Positions 7,851 through 15,704 of a stretch of DNA of 27,900 nucleotides are shown here, in pieces. The translations under genes and the position numbers were made by a program. How positions within the stretch are numbered: position 1 is the stretch's first letter; each line of letters begins with the position of its first letter. The notes under the pieces are model-generated. The model was not told where the DNA came from. It saw only the letters and a list, made by a program, of their open reading frames with translations, and made no database searches. The DNA comes from Victivallales bacterium. Its GTDB lineage: Bacteria > Verrucomicrobiota > Lentisphaeria > Oligosphaerales > Lenti-02. The stretch spans positions 1 through 27,900 of the forward strand of contig JABGQJ010000013.1 in assembly GCA_018648945.1 (NCBI GenBank), in the 5' to 3' direction.

Positions 7851-9296
7851 CTATATGTGGGTGATGATCCACCACCAGAACATAAGCACGGCCTTGTGGA
7901 CAGCCAGCATGGCCACGACATCGAAGACGCCAACTCGGTTCCAGTCCTTCCGGACTCCTGGCGACACTGCTGGCACCTCGGTGACCATCGCCGCATAGCT
8001 ACTCCGTTTGGCGAAGCGACTCTTCCGGGGGGCGCAGTAGAGAGGAGTCGGGGAGGGAGGCTCGCAGTAGCCGATCATGGTCTGTACCCCATCCCTGGCA
8101 ACGGCAGGATCCTCCTCGCCACGCCCCTTCCTGAGCAAGAGGCGATGGAAGGCAGCGACGATGCCAGCCTGGAAGAAGAAATGCGCGCGGTAGGTGAACG
8201 TCACCAGCCACCCGGACATGCAGAACGCCAGCAGGGCGCCCATCATCGCTCGCCGTATCCGCTCCTCCTGAACGCTGCCGCATCGTGCGAGGCACAGAGT
8301 CTTGATGGACATGTAGAGAATCGACAGATACAGGAAGAGCCCGGTAGGGCCAAGCTCGGCTCCGATCTCGACAAAGGCGCTGTGCGCGGACTTGCGCCAC
8401 TTGCGCTCGCTCTGGATGGAAGGCAGGAAGCGGTCCTTGCCGAGCCCCCTGCCACCACGCTGGTATACATCCCAGGCGTAGCGGAAGGCAAAGATGCGTC
8501 CCGCGATTCCTCCCTCTGCCGCACTCGCCTTACCGGACCGCATCACCCCCATCCTGGGCAAAGAGTAGAGCAGCGTGCCCCCGACGTTCACGGCCAGGAT
8601 CACCATGATGATCTGGACAATCTTCGGCCGCCCAAAGATCAGGCCTCCCGCCAGGGCGAAGGCGGAGGATATGTAGGCCCCCTTGGATTCTGTCAAGTAG
8701 ACGCAGAAGGCGGGCAACGGCAACAGGGCAAAGGCCAGGACTCGACAAGTGAAGGGCCGGCGCCAGACCATGATGTAGTAGAGCATTGGCGCCAACGGCG
8801 CGATGGCATGCCCCAATGCGTTGGGATTGTTGAAAATGGACATACCCAGGACAAGACGCCCCTTCATCTGGTAATCCATGATGTCCTTCGCATGCGTGGG
8901 GTCAAAGCCATACTCCACGCCAACACCCAGGGCGGACACAACCAGAATCATCGCGATCCACCACCACAGGAAGGTCTCGATCCGGCGGTAGTCCGTGAGG
9001 ATATTGACTGTCGCCAGGTAGAAAACCAACAGCGCTCTGTTGGCGTTGAACGTACCCCACATGGGAGGTGTAGCGAAGGCCACCCAGAGGAAGAACAGCC
9101 ACATTACGTAGTCGTGCGGCGTGCGCAGGAGGTCGCGCCACTCGATGGCTCGCGGTCGTACCCGGGCCACCATCGCAAGCAGAGCCCAAATCATCGCCAG
9201 CCGGACTGGGCGCAGTGACTCGAACCCACTCACCCATTCCTGAGGTCGGATATAGACCAACACCAGAAACGTTACGATGGCACCAAAATCACCCAT
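7851..9296 (-). CDS. Wzy-type polysaccharide polymerase / O-antigen ligase-like membrane protein
   Basis: A 481-aa polytopic inner-membrane protein with roughly ten hydrophobic helices. The N-terminus (LVLVYIRPQEWV) and the large periplasmic loop before HSAFVEIGAELGPTGLFLYL match the Wzy_C / O-antigen-ligase superfamily, where a conserved His and the ELG..G segment are characteristic. Such proteins polymerise undecaprenyl-linked repeat units or ligate glycans in the periplasm. The C-terminal 75 residues are odd: a soluble Pro/Arg/Lys-rich stretch followed by an extra hydrophobic helix ending FWWWIITHI. The ATG at 9296 has only a weak AGGTG upstream. It lies 280 bases after the tyrosine kinase gene. 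Polymerase versus ligase cannot be separated from sequence alone. Confidence 0.8.
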   Translation of the reverse strand: MGDFGAIVTFLVLVYIRPQEWVSGFESLRPVRLAMIWALLAMVARVRPRAIEWRDLLRTPHDYVMWLFFLWVAFATPPMWGTFNANRALLVFYLATVNILTDYRRIETFLWWWIAMILVVSALGVGVEYGFDPTHAKDIMDYQMKGRLVLGMSIFNNPNALGHAIAPLAPMLYYIMVWRRPFTCRVLAFALLPLPAFCVYLTESKGAYISSAFALAGGLIFGRPKIVQIIMVILAVNVGGTLLYSLPRMGVMRSGKASAAEGGIAGRIFAFRYAWDVYQRGGRGLGKDRFLPSIQSERKWRKSAHSAFVEIGAELGPTGLFLYLSILYMSIKTLCLARCGSVQEERIRRAMMGALLAFCMSGWLVTFTYRAHFFFQAGIVAAFHRLLLRKGRGEEDPAVARDGVQTMIGYCEPPSPTPLYCAPRKSRFAKRSSYAAMVTEVPAVSPGVRKDWNRVGVFDVVAMLAVHKAVLMFWWWIITHI

Positions 9297-9576
9297 CTAC
9301 CAACACCTGGAAGTAGGCACGAGGCCCCGGCAACCCCAGTTCGGGAGACCGTTCGCCACTCGTCCTGCTCCTCGCCTGAAACCTCTGGCACATTGCGCCG
9401 GGAGCGATCCCGCCAGCGTCTGCTGTCGCGAAGCCCAGTGATCAGCACGGATGGACCCGCTGCCACCCCGTCGGGGCAGGTATCCCGCCTGGACCGTTCC
9501 GCACCCGTCCACGTCCCGTCTCCCCACTGTCACGGACGAGCCAGACGCAACCGAAAGCCACATAGGGCGCGCACAA
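9297..9576. other. Intergenic spacer between the BY-kinase and Wzy genes
   Basis: These 280 bases hold no convincing gene. Short frames in it have no ribosome-binding site and no domain content. A short CCCC/GGGG hairpin near 9467 is too small to call. No promoter pair with good hexamers was seen. A minor RNA or promoter remains possible. Confidence 0.3.
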
Positions 9577-11763
9577 TCACACACTTGTTGCCTCAACGCT
9601 TTCCTCTTGTCCCTCCGGCAGGCGGTGGTAGCTGTGGTAATAGTAATCGGAGTAGTAGTAGTAGTAGTAGTAGTTGGTGGCAACGCCAAGATCAAGACGG
9701 TTGACCACGCATCCGAAAACCTGGGCGCCATTTGAGGCGAGCATCTTGAGGGCAGCCTGAATCTGGGACACTGGAGTGTGTGAGCTCCAGAGAATGAAGA
9801 CTACCCCATCGACATGGGGCGTCAACACGCAGGTCTCTGAGAGCCCCAGCACGGGGGGACTGTCGATGATGATGCGGTCGTAGCGACCCCGGAGCTCTTG
9901 CATGACCTCCCCAAAGACTGCCCTGGAAAGCAGTTCGGGCACATTCCGGCCCTTCCTGTCCTTTGCCATCACATCGAGATTCGGAACCGACGAAGGCTGG
10001 CAAGCTTGGTCGCAGGCGACTTCGCCCTCGAGAACACCCCCAAGACCTGGCGACGAAGGGACTCCGAACGTCCGATGCTGCCTTCCTTGATGGAAGTCCG
10101 CGTCAATCAGTAGGACCTTCTGCCCAAGTTGCGCAAAGGACACGGCAAGGTTGCCCGCCGTCATGGATTTTCCTTCCTTAGGCATGGCACTCGTCACCAG
10201 GATCACCTTGCGGTCTTCGGGCAACGATTGGTCGAGCAGAAGGTTGGTCCGGATCACCCGGAATACCTCCCGTTGGGAGTGGTCGCCCTCCGTCAGCAAC
10301 CCAGGACCACCCGCCTTCTTGCTGGCCAGTTCGGGAATGACCCCAAGCCCAGGGATGCCCAAGTGCTCTTCCGCCTGTTCGAGCAGCGAGATAGTGTGGG
10401 TCAGGTACTCCATACCAAAGGCAGCCCCTACGCCGACCACCAAGCCGACCAAGAGTGCGAACGTGGCCAATTTCGCGCGGTTGGGAGATCTGGGTCGCTC
10501 TGGGCGGCTCAGCAACTTGTGGCCGCCAAACTCAACGTGCATCGTCTCATGCTTGCCGCCGAAGTCAAGTAACTCCATACGCTCGGCCATGCGCCTGTAG
10601 GCGCCATACAGGTTCAGTTTCCCCGCATTGAAGAGCCCCAAGTCGCGTGCCAGCTGGTCACAAGCGCTCTTGCGTTCCTCGTAAACGTGAAGAAGTCTCG
10701 TGAGGGACTCCTTCTCGTTGGCAAGGTGCTCAATCCGGAAGTGGAGGCGATTCTCAAAGGCGGCATATCCACTCTCCAGCGCATCGTCTGCGCTCCGGTA
10801 CTCCTGCTCAGCAGCCTTGTAGACGCGGTGGCGGGGGAGATAGGTTTCCTTCGCCATCTCGAACTTCTTCTCGGCGGCGGTGCGCTTGGTTAGAAGAGCC
10901 TGCCAGTCTTCCCCGCCCGACACGCTGGCGGGGGTAATGACCACCGCGTGCCCAGCGGCAGTGGCAGCAACAGGATTGGCGGGGTCTAGCCCGGTTGTCC
11001 TGCCGACAAGGGCCGCTGAATCCGCAGATGTCCGCTTCTGCAGAAAGGCGAACTTCTCCACCATGCTCCACTCGGGATTGCTCTTCAATTCGTCGCGCAC
11101 ACGCTCCGCCTCCAACAGCTCAGAATTCACAGAGCGCAAGCGACTGGGCACATGGGCCACCTCGGCAAGCCCCAACCTAGCTTCCGCTATCTGTGATTCG
11201 CGCATGAATGCGTCGGTTTGGAGGACATACTGCTCCATGCGTTCCCTGGCCCTGGCCATGTCCTGCGTATACGACTCGATCTCGTAGTCGCGCCGTCTTA
11301 TCCGGCCCTCCTCGCGGAACCGGCGGAACTCCTCCACCGTCGCCTCTGCCCATCTGGCCGCCACGCTGTGGCTATAGGCCCAGACATGCAACTCGATGGT
11401 GGGCCCCTTCGCACGGGCCTTGATCTTCACCAGGCAGTCACGGTAGATGTGCTCGAACGTAGTCCGGATGCCGAGACTGTTTGCAGTCCTGACAAGCATT
11501 GCTGGCGACACAAGCACGGAGTTCAGGTAGCCGATGTTGGCGTCCCCGTAGACCGACTGCGTCCCCATCATCCGAGGGGTGAACTCGGCGGTGATCAGAG
11601 AACGCGCAAGGAAAACCGGTCGGGCATACGTAGCATAGAAGAGGCCAGCGACGAGAAACAAGCAGGCCACCAGAAGGATGAGCCGAAGGTGTTTCAGTCC
11701 GATGGCGAGGACCAACCCCATATCTTCAAGGGTAAAGTGTCGCTTCTTCAGTCCTGCGGGCAT
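9577..11763 (-). CDS. Wzc-type chain-length regulator fused to a BY tyrosine autokinase
   Basis: A 728-aa inner-membrane protein. Residues 25-45 are TM1, followed by a Wzz-like periplasmic region with long coiled coils (about 150-420), and TM2 at about 431-452. The cytoplasmic BY-kinase (about 500-695) has Walker A SAMPKEGKSM (525-534), Walker A' LLIDAD (551-556) and Walker B IIIDSPP (631-637). The tail holds 11 tyrosines: 698-704, 707-709 and 712. In Wzc-type kinases such a cluster is the autophosphorylation site, and cycling of phosphate on it controls export of long polysaccharide chains. A 15-residue acidic tail follows. GAGG lies 6 bases before the ATG. The gene follows the export protein gene across a structured spacer. 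Kinase and Wzz are in one polypeptide, as in proteobacterial Wzc. Confidence 0.92.
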   Translation of the reverse strand: MPAGLKKRHFTLEDMGLVLAIGLKHLRLILLVACLFLVAGLFYATYARPVFLARSLITAEFTPRMMGTQSVYGDANIGYLNSVLVSPAMLVRTANSLGIRTTFEHIYRDCLVKIKARAKGPTIELHVWAYSHSVAARWAEATVEEFRRFREEGRIRRRDYEIESYTQDMARARERMEQYVLQTDAFMRESQIAEARLGLAEVAHVPSRLRSVNSELLEAERVRDELKSNPEWSMVEKFAFLQKRTSADSAALVGRTTGLDPANPVAATAAGHAVVITPASVSGGEDWQALLTKRTAAEKKFEMAKETYLPRHRVYKAAEQEYRSADDALESGYAAFENRLHFRIEHLANEKESLTRLLHVYEERKSACDQLARDLGLFNAGKLNLYGAYRRMAERMELLDFGGKHETMHVEFGGHKLLSRPERPRSPNRAKLATFALLVGLVVGVGAAFGMEYLTHTISLLEQAEEHLGIPGLGVIPELASKKAGGPGLLTEGDHSQREVFRVIRTNLLLDQSLPEDRKVILVTSAMPKEGKSMTAGNLAVSFAQLGQKVLLIDADFHQGRQHRTFGVPSSPGLGGVLEGEVACDQACQPSSVPNLDVMAKDRKGRNVPELLSRAVFGEVMQELRGRYDRIIIDSPPVLGLSETCVLTPHVDGVVFILWSSHTPVSQIQAALKMLASNGAQVFGCVVNRLDLGVATNYYYYYYYSDYYYHSYHRLPEGQEESVEATSV
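9652..9672 (-). repeat. Seven-unit trinucleotide repeat encoding the poly-Tyr tail
   Basis: Seven perfect GTA triplets on the plus strand (TAC on the coding strand) encode Tyr698-704 of the BY-kinase. A perfect codon-level repeat is unusual where synonymous TAT could be used; the three nearby tyrosines at 707-709 do mix TAC and TAT. Trinucleotide slippage would change the tyrosine number without breaking the frame. Confidence 0.9.
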
Positions 11764-12094
11764 CGCTATCCTCGATCTGTGTGCCGGGAGGGGCCGAACA
11801 CGCTCCGACTTCTAGCAGTCGCCGACCTGAGTTGGTCGGGAACCTTCCCGTCTGTTATCGCGACCAGATGGCCTCTTGGCCTTGAAACCACAAACTCTCC
11901 CAGGGGGTTGGAGTACCCAATTGCCCTGGGAGAGCCAAACTCACCCGCGAAAGAAAACCTCAGTGTATTCGGTGGCCAGGCCAAGTCCTCACTACAGATC
12001 GCTGGCCTCGCCGCTGTCCTGGAGCCCCCCTCTGGATCACCTCGATCTGGAACTCCAGCACCGCCTTACCCGCTGTTCTCTATCGCTTGTTTAC
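11764..12094 (-). promoter_or_regulatory. Structured intergenic leader between the export protein and kinase genes
   Basis: A 331-base spacer with no convincing gene. It contains consecutive inverted repeats, in plus coordinates: CGACT/AGTCG at 11806-11821, CCGACC/GGTCGG at 11822-11839, CGGG/CCCG at 11837-11850 (competes with the previous stem), GGCC/GGCC at 11870-11881, and a large hairpin at 11895-11934. Mutually exclusive neighbours are typical of attenuators or RNA regulators, but none of the riboswitch classes I know is recognisable here. A promoter is not evident within it. Confidence 0.45.
11895..11934 (-). terminator. Strong hairpin, possible terminator or attenuator
   Basis: Arms of 11 perfect base pairs (11895-11905 and 11924-11934) extend inward through a GGTTGG/CCAATT helix with two G-U pairs and a one-base bulge to a 5-base loop. 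Read on the minus strand it is followed by a T-rich tract (TTTGTGGTTT). It lies 161 bases after the export gene stop and 131 bases before the kinase start. It could end the export gene transcript, or attenuate read-through into the kinase gene. Confidence 0.5.
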
Positions 12095-13255
12095 CTAGAA
12101 ACTGAAGAACTTCTCAGGCACCACGACGATGTCGCCGCTCTGCAGGACCAAGTCAGCGCCCTTGCCCTTCTCGACGTTCTTCAGGTTGACGCCCATCCGG
12201 ACTTTGACGCCATCGCCCTCATCCCGGAGCACGTAGGCCTTCTTGAGGTTGGCGAAGCGTTCGAAGCCACCCACCCGAAGCACGGCAGTATAGACGGTGA
12301 TCTCCTCTTCCTTGCGGAGAGGGAGGATACCGGGGCTGGCGACTTTGCCAGTCACGTACACTTCGTCGGTCTTGCCTACGCGGGTGGGAATGATGACGAT
12401 GTCGTCATCCTGAAGGTCGAGGTCCGAGGCAAGCTCGTCACCCGCCAGGATGGCATCGACGTTAATCGTTTCGAGGAGGGGCTTCCCGTCAATGAGCCGG
12501 AGAACACGGACATGTTCCATATCAGCAAAGGGGCTAGTCCCGCCTTCGCGAAGGATCGTGGAAACCAAGCTTCCACCGCCGACTCCTTCGAGCTTGGCAA
12601 CACCGGGGCGGCGGGAAACGAACTCGCCATCGAGCAGCACGCCTTCCTCGACGGCTGCCGCGAGGCTGGTCTGAGACGAGCGCCTTTCCACTAGAACCGT
12701 AGCGTTGTTAAGATACGAGACATCAAGAGATCCCTTGACGACTGCTTCAGCGGCCGTGACAGGATAGCCAGCAACCTGAACGCGACCCAACTGTGGGATC
12801 ACGATGTAACCGCCCCTGCGGACTTGATAGATTCCGTTGAAGCTCGCGTCCTCAGTCACATATACCTCAAGGACGTCACCAGGCACAACCAGTTCGGCCG
12901 TGGCGAGTGCGCCATCCGTGCCGCTGGCGAGGGTCGCCTCTTGCTTGGTGAGACTGGTGAGAGCCTGGCGGGCCTTGCCCAGAGCTGCCTCGAGCTTCTT
13001 GGCATCTGCCTTCTTGCCGCGAGCTGCGAGCCAGCGCATTTGGCCCTGGATGTAGGCGACATCGATCGACGCGCTCTCTTTGCGTTGCCGGATATCCTGC
13101 AACTCAAAGGCGTTGGGAGATGCAGCTAGCCGATCGACCGTGTTGTAGGCTTTCCTGAGGGCGACACCGTCCTCCTGGGACAGAGATTCTGCGCCCTGCA
13201 CCGCCGCGCAACCGAGGGCGAGTCCGAGAAACACACTCCAGACGTCGGATTTCAT
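12095..13255 (-). CDS. Wza/OPX-type polysaccharide export protein
   Basis: A 386-aa secreted outer-membrane polysaccharide export protein. Residues 1-21 form a signal peptide; a Cys at 16 is not in a good lipobox. Residues 27-115 are a helical, lysine/glutamine-rich segment not typical of Wza. The Poly_export domain is at about 119-190 (LVVPGDVLEVYV, then GYIVIPQLGRVQVAG). SLBB-like repeats occupy roughly 205-292 and 298-385 (DEVYVTGKVASPGILPL, ending SGDIVVVPEKFFSF). There is no amphipathic C-terminal helix of the kind that forms the outer-membrane pore in E. coli Wza, so a separate barrel may be needed. AGGAG lies 8 bases upstream of the ATG, and a promoter at 13357-13384 precedes it. It is probably the first gene of an export-kinase unit. 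Confidence 0.88.
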   Translation of the reverse strand: MKSDVWSVFLGLALGCAAVQGAESLSQEDGVALRKAYNTVDRLAASPNAFELQDIRQRKESASIDVAYIQGQMRWLAARGKKADAKKLEAALGKARQALTSLTKQEATLASGTDGALATAELVVPGDVLEVYVTEDASFNGIYQVRRGGYIVIPQLGRVQVAGYPVTAAEAVVKGSLDVSYLNNATVLVERRSSQTSLAAAVEEGVLLDGEFVSRRPGVAKLEGVGGGSLVSTILREGGTSPFADMEHVRVLRLIDGKPLLETINVDAILAGDELASDLDLQDDDIVIIPTRVGKTDEVYVTGKVASPGILPLRKEEEITVYTAVLRVGGFERFANLKKAYVLRDEGDGVKVRMGVNLKNVEKGKGADLVLQSGDIVVVPEKFFSF

Positions 13256-13356
13256 TTGTCAATCTCCTGGTATTGGCCTTCGTTACGCCGACAAAATTCT
13301 GTTTGTTCTGGGGAGGTCAAAGTGAAGAATCCGTACTCAACACCCACTTCATCATG

Positions 13357-13384
13357 ACTATATGGCGAAACGGGGGGAAGTCAA
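13357..13384 (-). promoter_or_regulatory. Sigma70-like promoter for the polysaccharide export gene
   Basis: On the minus strand TTGACT (13379-13384) and TATAGT (13357-13362) are separated by 16 bases. Only one base in each hexamer departs from consensus. Transcription would start near 13350 and give a leader of about 95 bases to the ATG at 13255. It lies in the 162-base spacer after the barrel gene, so the export gene can be expressed independently of the barrel gene. Confidence 0.55.
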
Positions 13385-13417
13385 ATGTCTGGGAGTGGTT
13401 GCCCGGGAGCAGTTGGG

Positions 13418-15124
13418 CTACCATTGCTTGGTCAAGCGCATCCGGAACAGGTTCTCGACATACCCCTCATTGGGAGTTCCCTCGTCCTCTCGGGTGTACT
13501 CGTAGCTCGCCCAGAGGGACATGGTGTCGGTGAGATCATAGTTGGCCGCAAGCTTCACGTTGAACTCTTCGTGGTCGTCCTCCGTATCCTCCTCCTGAAC
13601 TGCAGTCAAGCCTGCGGTTAGGCGGAGGGTCAGCCTGCTGGATGCCTCCCACGTGATGCCCGCGCCAAGGTTGTACTCCGTCTCGTCGTGGCCGTCCCCT
13701 TGGCCGTCGGACTCGTCTTCCTCTGTCCACCTGGCAAACAGCATGCCTTCCATGCGAGGACCAAGGGTGCGGTGAAGGCTGTAGCTCAATGTGGTGTGGA
13801 TCTCGTCCTGGGGCTCCTCGACTCTGCGCGAGTAGCTCAGGCGGTGGCTGGTCAATTCGTTGAGTTCGTTGTGGAGGCTCACGTACCAAAGAAGGTCGCG
13901 CTCAGCAGACCCGTCATGCCACCTGTAGCCAACGTTGGCGTTCAAGTCCGTGTACTCCGTCAACGGGCCTGAGACGCCGAGCCTCGCGACATGCTCCCAG
14001 TCGCGGTCGTCGCTCTCCTCGGTGGCAGTGTAGGACAAATAAGGTTTGAAGCGCATGTTGAAGTGCTGGTTGCGCAGAGACAGATTGACGCCGTGCTGCC
14101 AGTCGCTAGCCTCCGCATTGTCCTCGGTGTCGCCGCCCCAGCTATCGCGGCGGAAGAAAGTCACGGACGCGACCGTGTCGGTCGGCAACTGGCGCATGAA
14201 GCCGACCGTGAACTGGTTGTACTTGGCGTCGGTGTTCAGCTCCCACCGGGCATCACTGTCGGAATCAGTGTCCGTACTCCCCTCGACGGACTCATCGTCA
14301 TCGCTGTACTCCCCGCCAAGGGAGTAGATACCAAGCTGATCGACTTTGTCGAAATCATTGGATTCAAGGTAGCCGAGCCGAGCCTCGGCCTCGGTGCGCG
14401 AGTACAGGCTGGAATCGTTGTCAGTGCGAATCCCGATACGGTCGCTAATGAAGACGTCCCACCTGCCTATCGTGCCGTCGAATTGGGCGCCAAGGAAAAG
14501 GCTGGGATTGGCGTCAATGTCGGCTCTCGCATTGAATCCATCTCCGAACAAGCCGCTGCCCTGAAAGCCTCCAGTGCCCTCGAATGGCAAGTACACGTAC
14601 CTGCCGGAAGCAGTCAATTGGAGACGCTCAGTGACCTGGAGGTACGCTCTGAAGTCGGTTGCGATGATACCGATGATGCCCTCTTCGCGGTCGTGCCTTG
14701 TCTGGTTGGCGTTGTCGGAGGCAATGACCTCCGCATAGCTCTGGGGGATGTCTAGATAGAGGCGCCAGAGACGGAACATGGCATCCTGGGGTGCTGCGGA
14801 CAGGCGGAGGGGGCTGGTTAGGTTCGTGCCGACACCGAACCCGGCACCGCCGACCTGAAGAGCACCATCCCCGATCTTGAGTTGCGGGTCAGTCGACCAG
14901 TCCATATCGCGCAGGGGATCGGTCGTCCAGTTGCCGGACTCCCGGAAGACGCTGGAATAGGGCACCTCGACGTCACTCATCTGCGCACACAGCGTCGTCG
15001 TCAGCGCGATGAGGGAGAGGAGGGTCCACCGCCCTGGCCGCCGACCGTGAGCCGCGTTGGCCGACCGCGCGGAGTGGCGACCGGGTCGTCGATGGGCTAC
15101 TTCGTGTTTTGGCACCGCGAGCAT
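13418..15124 (-). CDS. Outer-membrane beta-barrel with acidic loops (exopolysaccharide-associated)
   Basis: A 568-aa predicted outer-membrane protein. A signal peptide lies behind a 31-residue Arg-rich leader, with the hydrophobic core at about 34-47 and LCA before Gln48. The rest alternates amphipathic beta-strands, with aromatic and Arg/Ser residues, and very acidic loops: one near residues 270-290 is an Asp/Glu/Ser/Thr run, with others near 465 and 520. It ends RMRLTKQW, an aromatic-terminated strand as recognised by BAM. The number of strands cannot be counted reliably. AGGA lies 8 bases before the ATG at 15124; a shorter in-frame start was not found. It precedes the export protein on the same strand, so it may form the outer-membrane exit for the polysaccharide. 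No specific family was recognised. Confidence 0.75.
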   Translation of the reverse strand: MLAVPKHEVAHRRPGRHSARSANAAHGRRPGRWTLLSLIALTTTLCAQMSDVEVPYSSVFRESGNWTTDPLRDMDWSTDPQLKIGDGALQVGGAGFGVGTNLTSPLRLSAAPQDAMFRLWRLYLDIPQSYAEVIASDNANQTRHDREEGIIGIIATDFRAYLQVTERLQLTASGRYVYLPFEGTGGFQGSGLFGDGFNARADIDANPSLFLGAQFDGTIGRWDVFISDRIGIRTDNDSSLYSRTEAEARLGYLESNDFDKVDQLGIYSLGGEYSDDDESVEGSTDTDSDSDARWELNTDAKYNQFTVGFMRQLPTDTVASVTFFRRDSWGGDTEDNAEASDWQHGVNLSLRNQHFNMRFKPYLSYTATEESDDRDWEHVARLGVSGPLTEYTDLNANVGYRWHDGSAERDLLWYVSLHNELNELTSHRLSYSRRVEEPQDEIHTTLSYSLHRTLGPRMEGMLFARWTEEDESDGQGDGHDETEYNLGAGITWEASSRLTLRLTAGLTAVQEEDTEDDHEEFNVKLAANYDLTDTMSLWASYEYTREDEGTPNEGYVENLFRMRLTKQW

Positions 15125-15213
15125 TGGCAGTTCCTACGAATCGTTACTGTGCCGAACCATGTTTGTTGGGGGGCGACGCGCGGCCCGCACTCGCCATCAT
15201 CCCAGGAGATCAA

Positions 15214-15477
15214 TCAGCTTCGACGGCCGAAACGCACAAAGGACTGGAGGGCGTCGCTGTCCATTGAGAAGGGAAGGTACAGGAGGAGGCCCGCAACGGG
15301 AAGGGCCGCCACCACGAGAATCCAGAACAACCGAGCTGGCCACGTTCGCATCTTTACGCAGATGCTCCACACGGCGCAGGCTACCACAACACACCAGATA
15401 AGCGACACGAAGAAGAGAATCTCCCCCGTGATGTTGGGAGCTGTGAAGTCAAACTTGCTGAAGAAGTTGGTCAACAT
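15214..15477 (-). CDS. Small two-helix membrane protein
   Basis: An 87-aa protein with two hydrophobic helices: about 18-40 (ILFFVSLIWCVVVACAVW) and about 50-70 (LFWILVVAALPVAGLLLYL). The second helix and its Pro-Gly pattern faintly resemble PLDc_N-type small membrane proteins, but the call is not firm. The N-terminus is short and polar, and the C-terminus is basic (RFGRRS). No good Shine-Dalgarno is visible; AGGTG lies about 11 bases upstream. It is 89 bases upstream of the barrel gene on the same strand and may be the first gene of the exopolysaccharide cluster. Coding potential rests on the hydrophobicity pattern only. Confidence 0.5.
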   Translation of the reverse strand: MLTNFFSKFDFTAPNITGEILFFVSLIWCVVVACAVWSICVKMRTWPARLFWILVVAALPVAGLLLYLPFSMDSDALQSFVRFGRRS

Positions 15478-15640
15478 GTACTATTTGCACCTGGACTTCG
15501 GAGCTGAGGCTGCGGAAGCAGTCCCGAGAAGTGCTGACTGGGAAAGAGGCGACCCCGTCACTGGGCAGAATGCTACGATACAGGGGGAAAGGCGCAAGTG
15601 AAAGTCAGCGCCGAGGAAGGAAATACTCCGGACTCTGTGG

Positions 15641-15670
15641 TTGGTTTTGTGCTCCCTTTGTGCCTATAAG
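15641..15670 (+). promoter_or_regulatory. Possible sigma70-like promoter upstream of dnaE
   Basis: TTGGTT (15641-15646) and TATAAG (15665-15670) are 18 bases apart. A transcript would begin near 15677, about 35 bases before the ATG at 15712, which has its own ribosome-binding site. The hexamers are moderate matches. Confidence 0.35.
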
Positions 15671-15697
15671 ATACATCATGGGTCCGGGATGACAAGC

Positions 15698-15704
15698 AGG
15701 AGGG
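15698..15704 (+). promoter_or_regulatory. Strong Shine-Dalgarno before an in-frame upstream dnaE start
   Basis: AGGAGGG lies 7 bases before an ATG at 15712 whose frame runs without a stop into dnaE. This is a better site than the AGGA before the conventional ATG at 16168. Confidence 0.5.

Noticed and set aside
7233..9218. A 661-codon plus-strand open frame opposite the SGNH and Wzy genes
   Set aside because: It is Gln/His/Arg/Gly-rich with no domain pattern, spans two well-supported minus-strand genes and their spacer, and has no ribosome-binding site; it is a shadow of high-GC coding DNA.
15611..15640. A GAGGAAGGAAAT stretch reminiscent of the RNase P RNA core
   Set aside because: The following core elements of RNase P RNA could not be found downstream, so the match is by chance.
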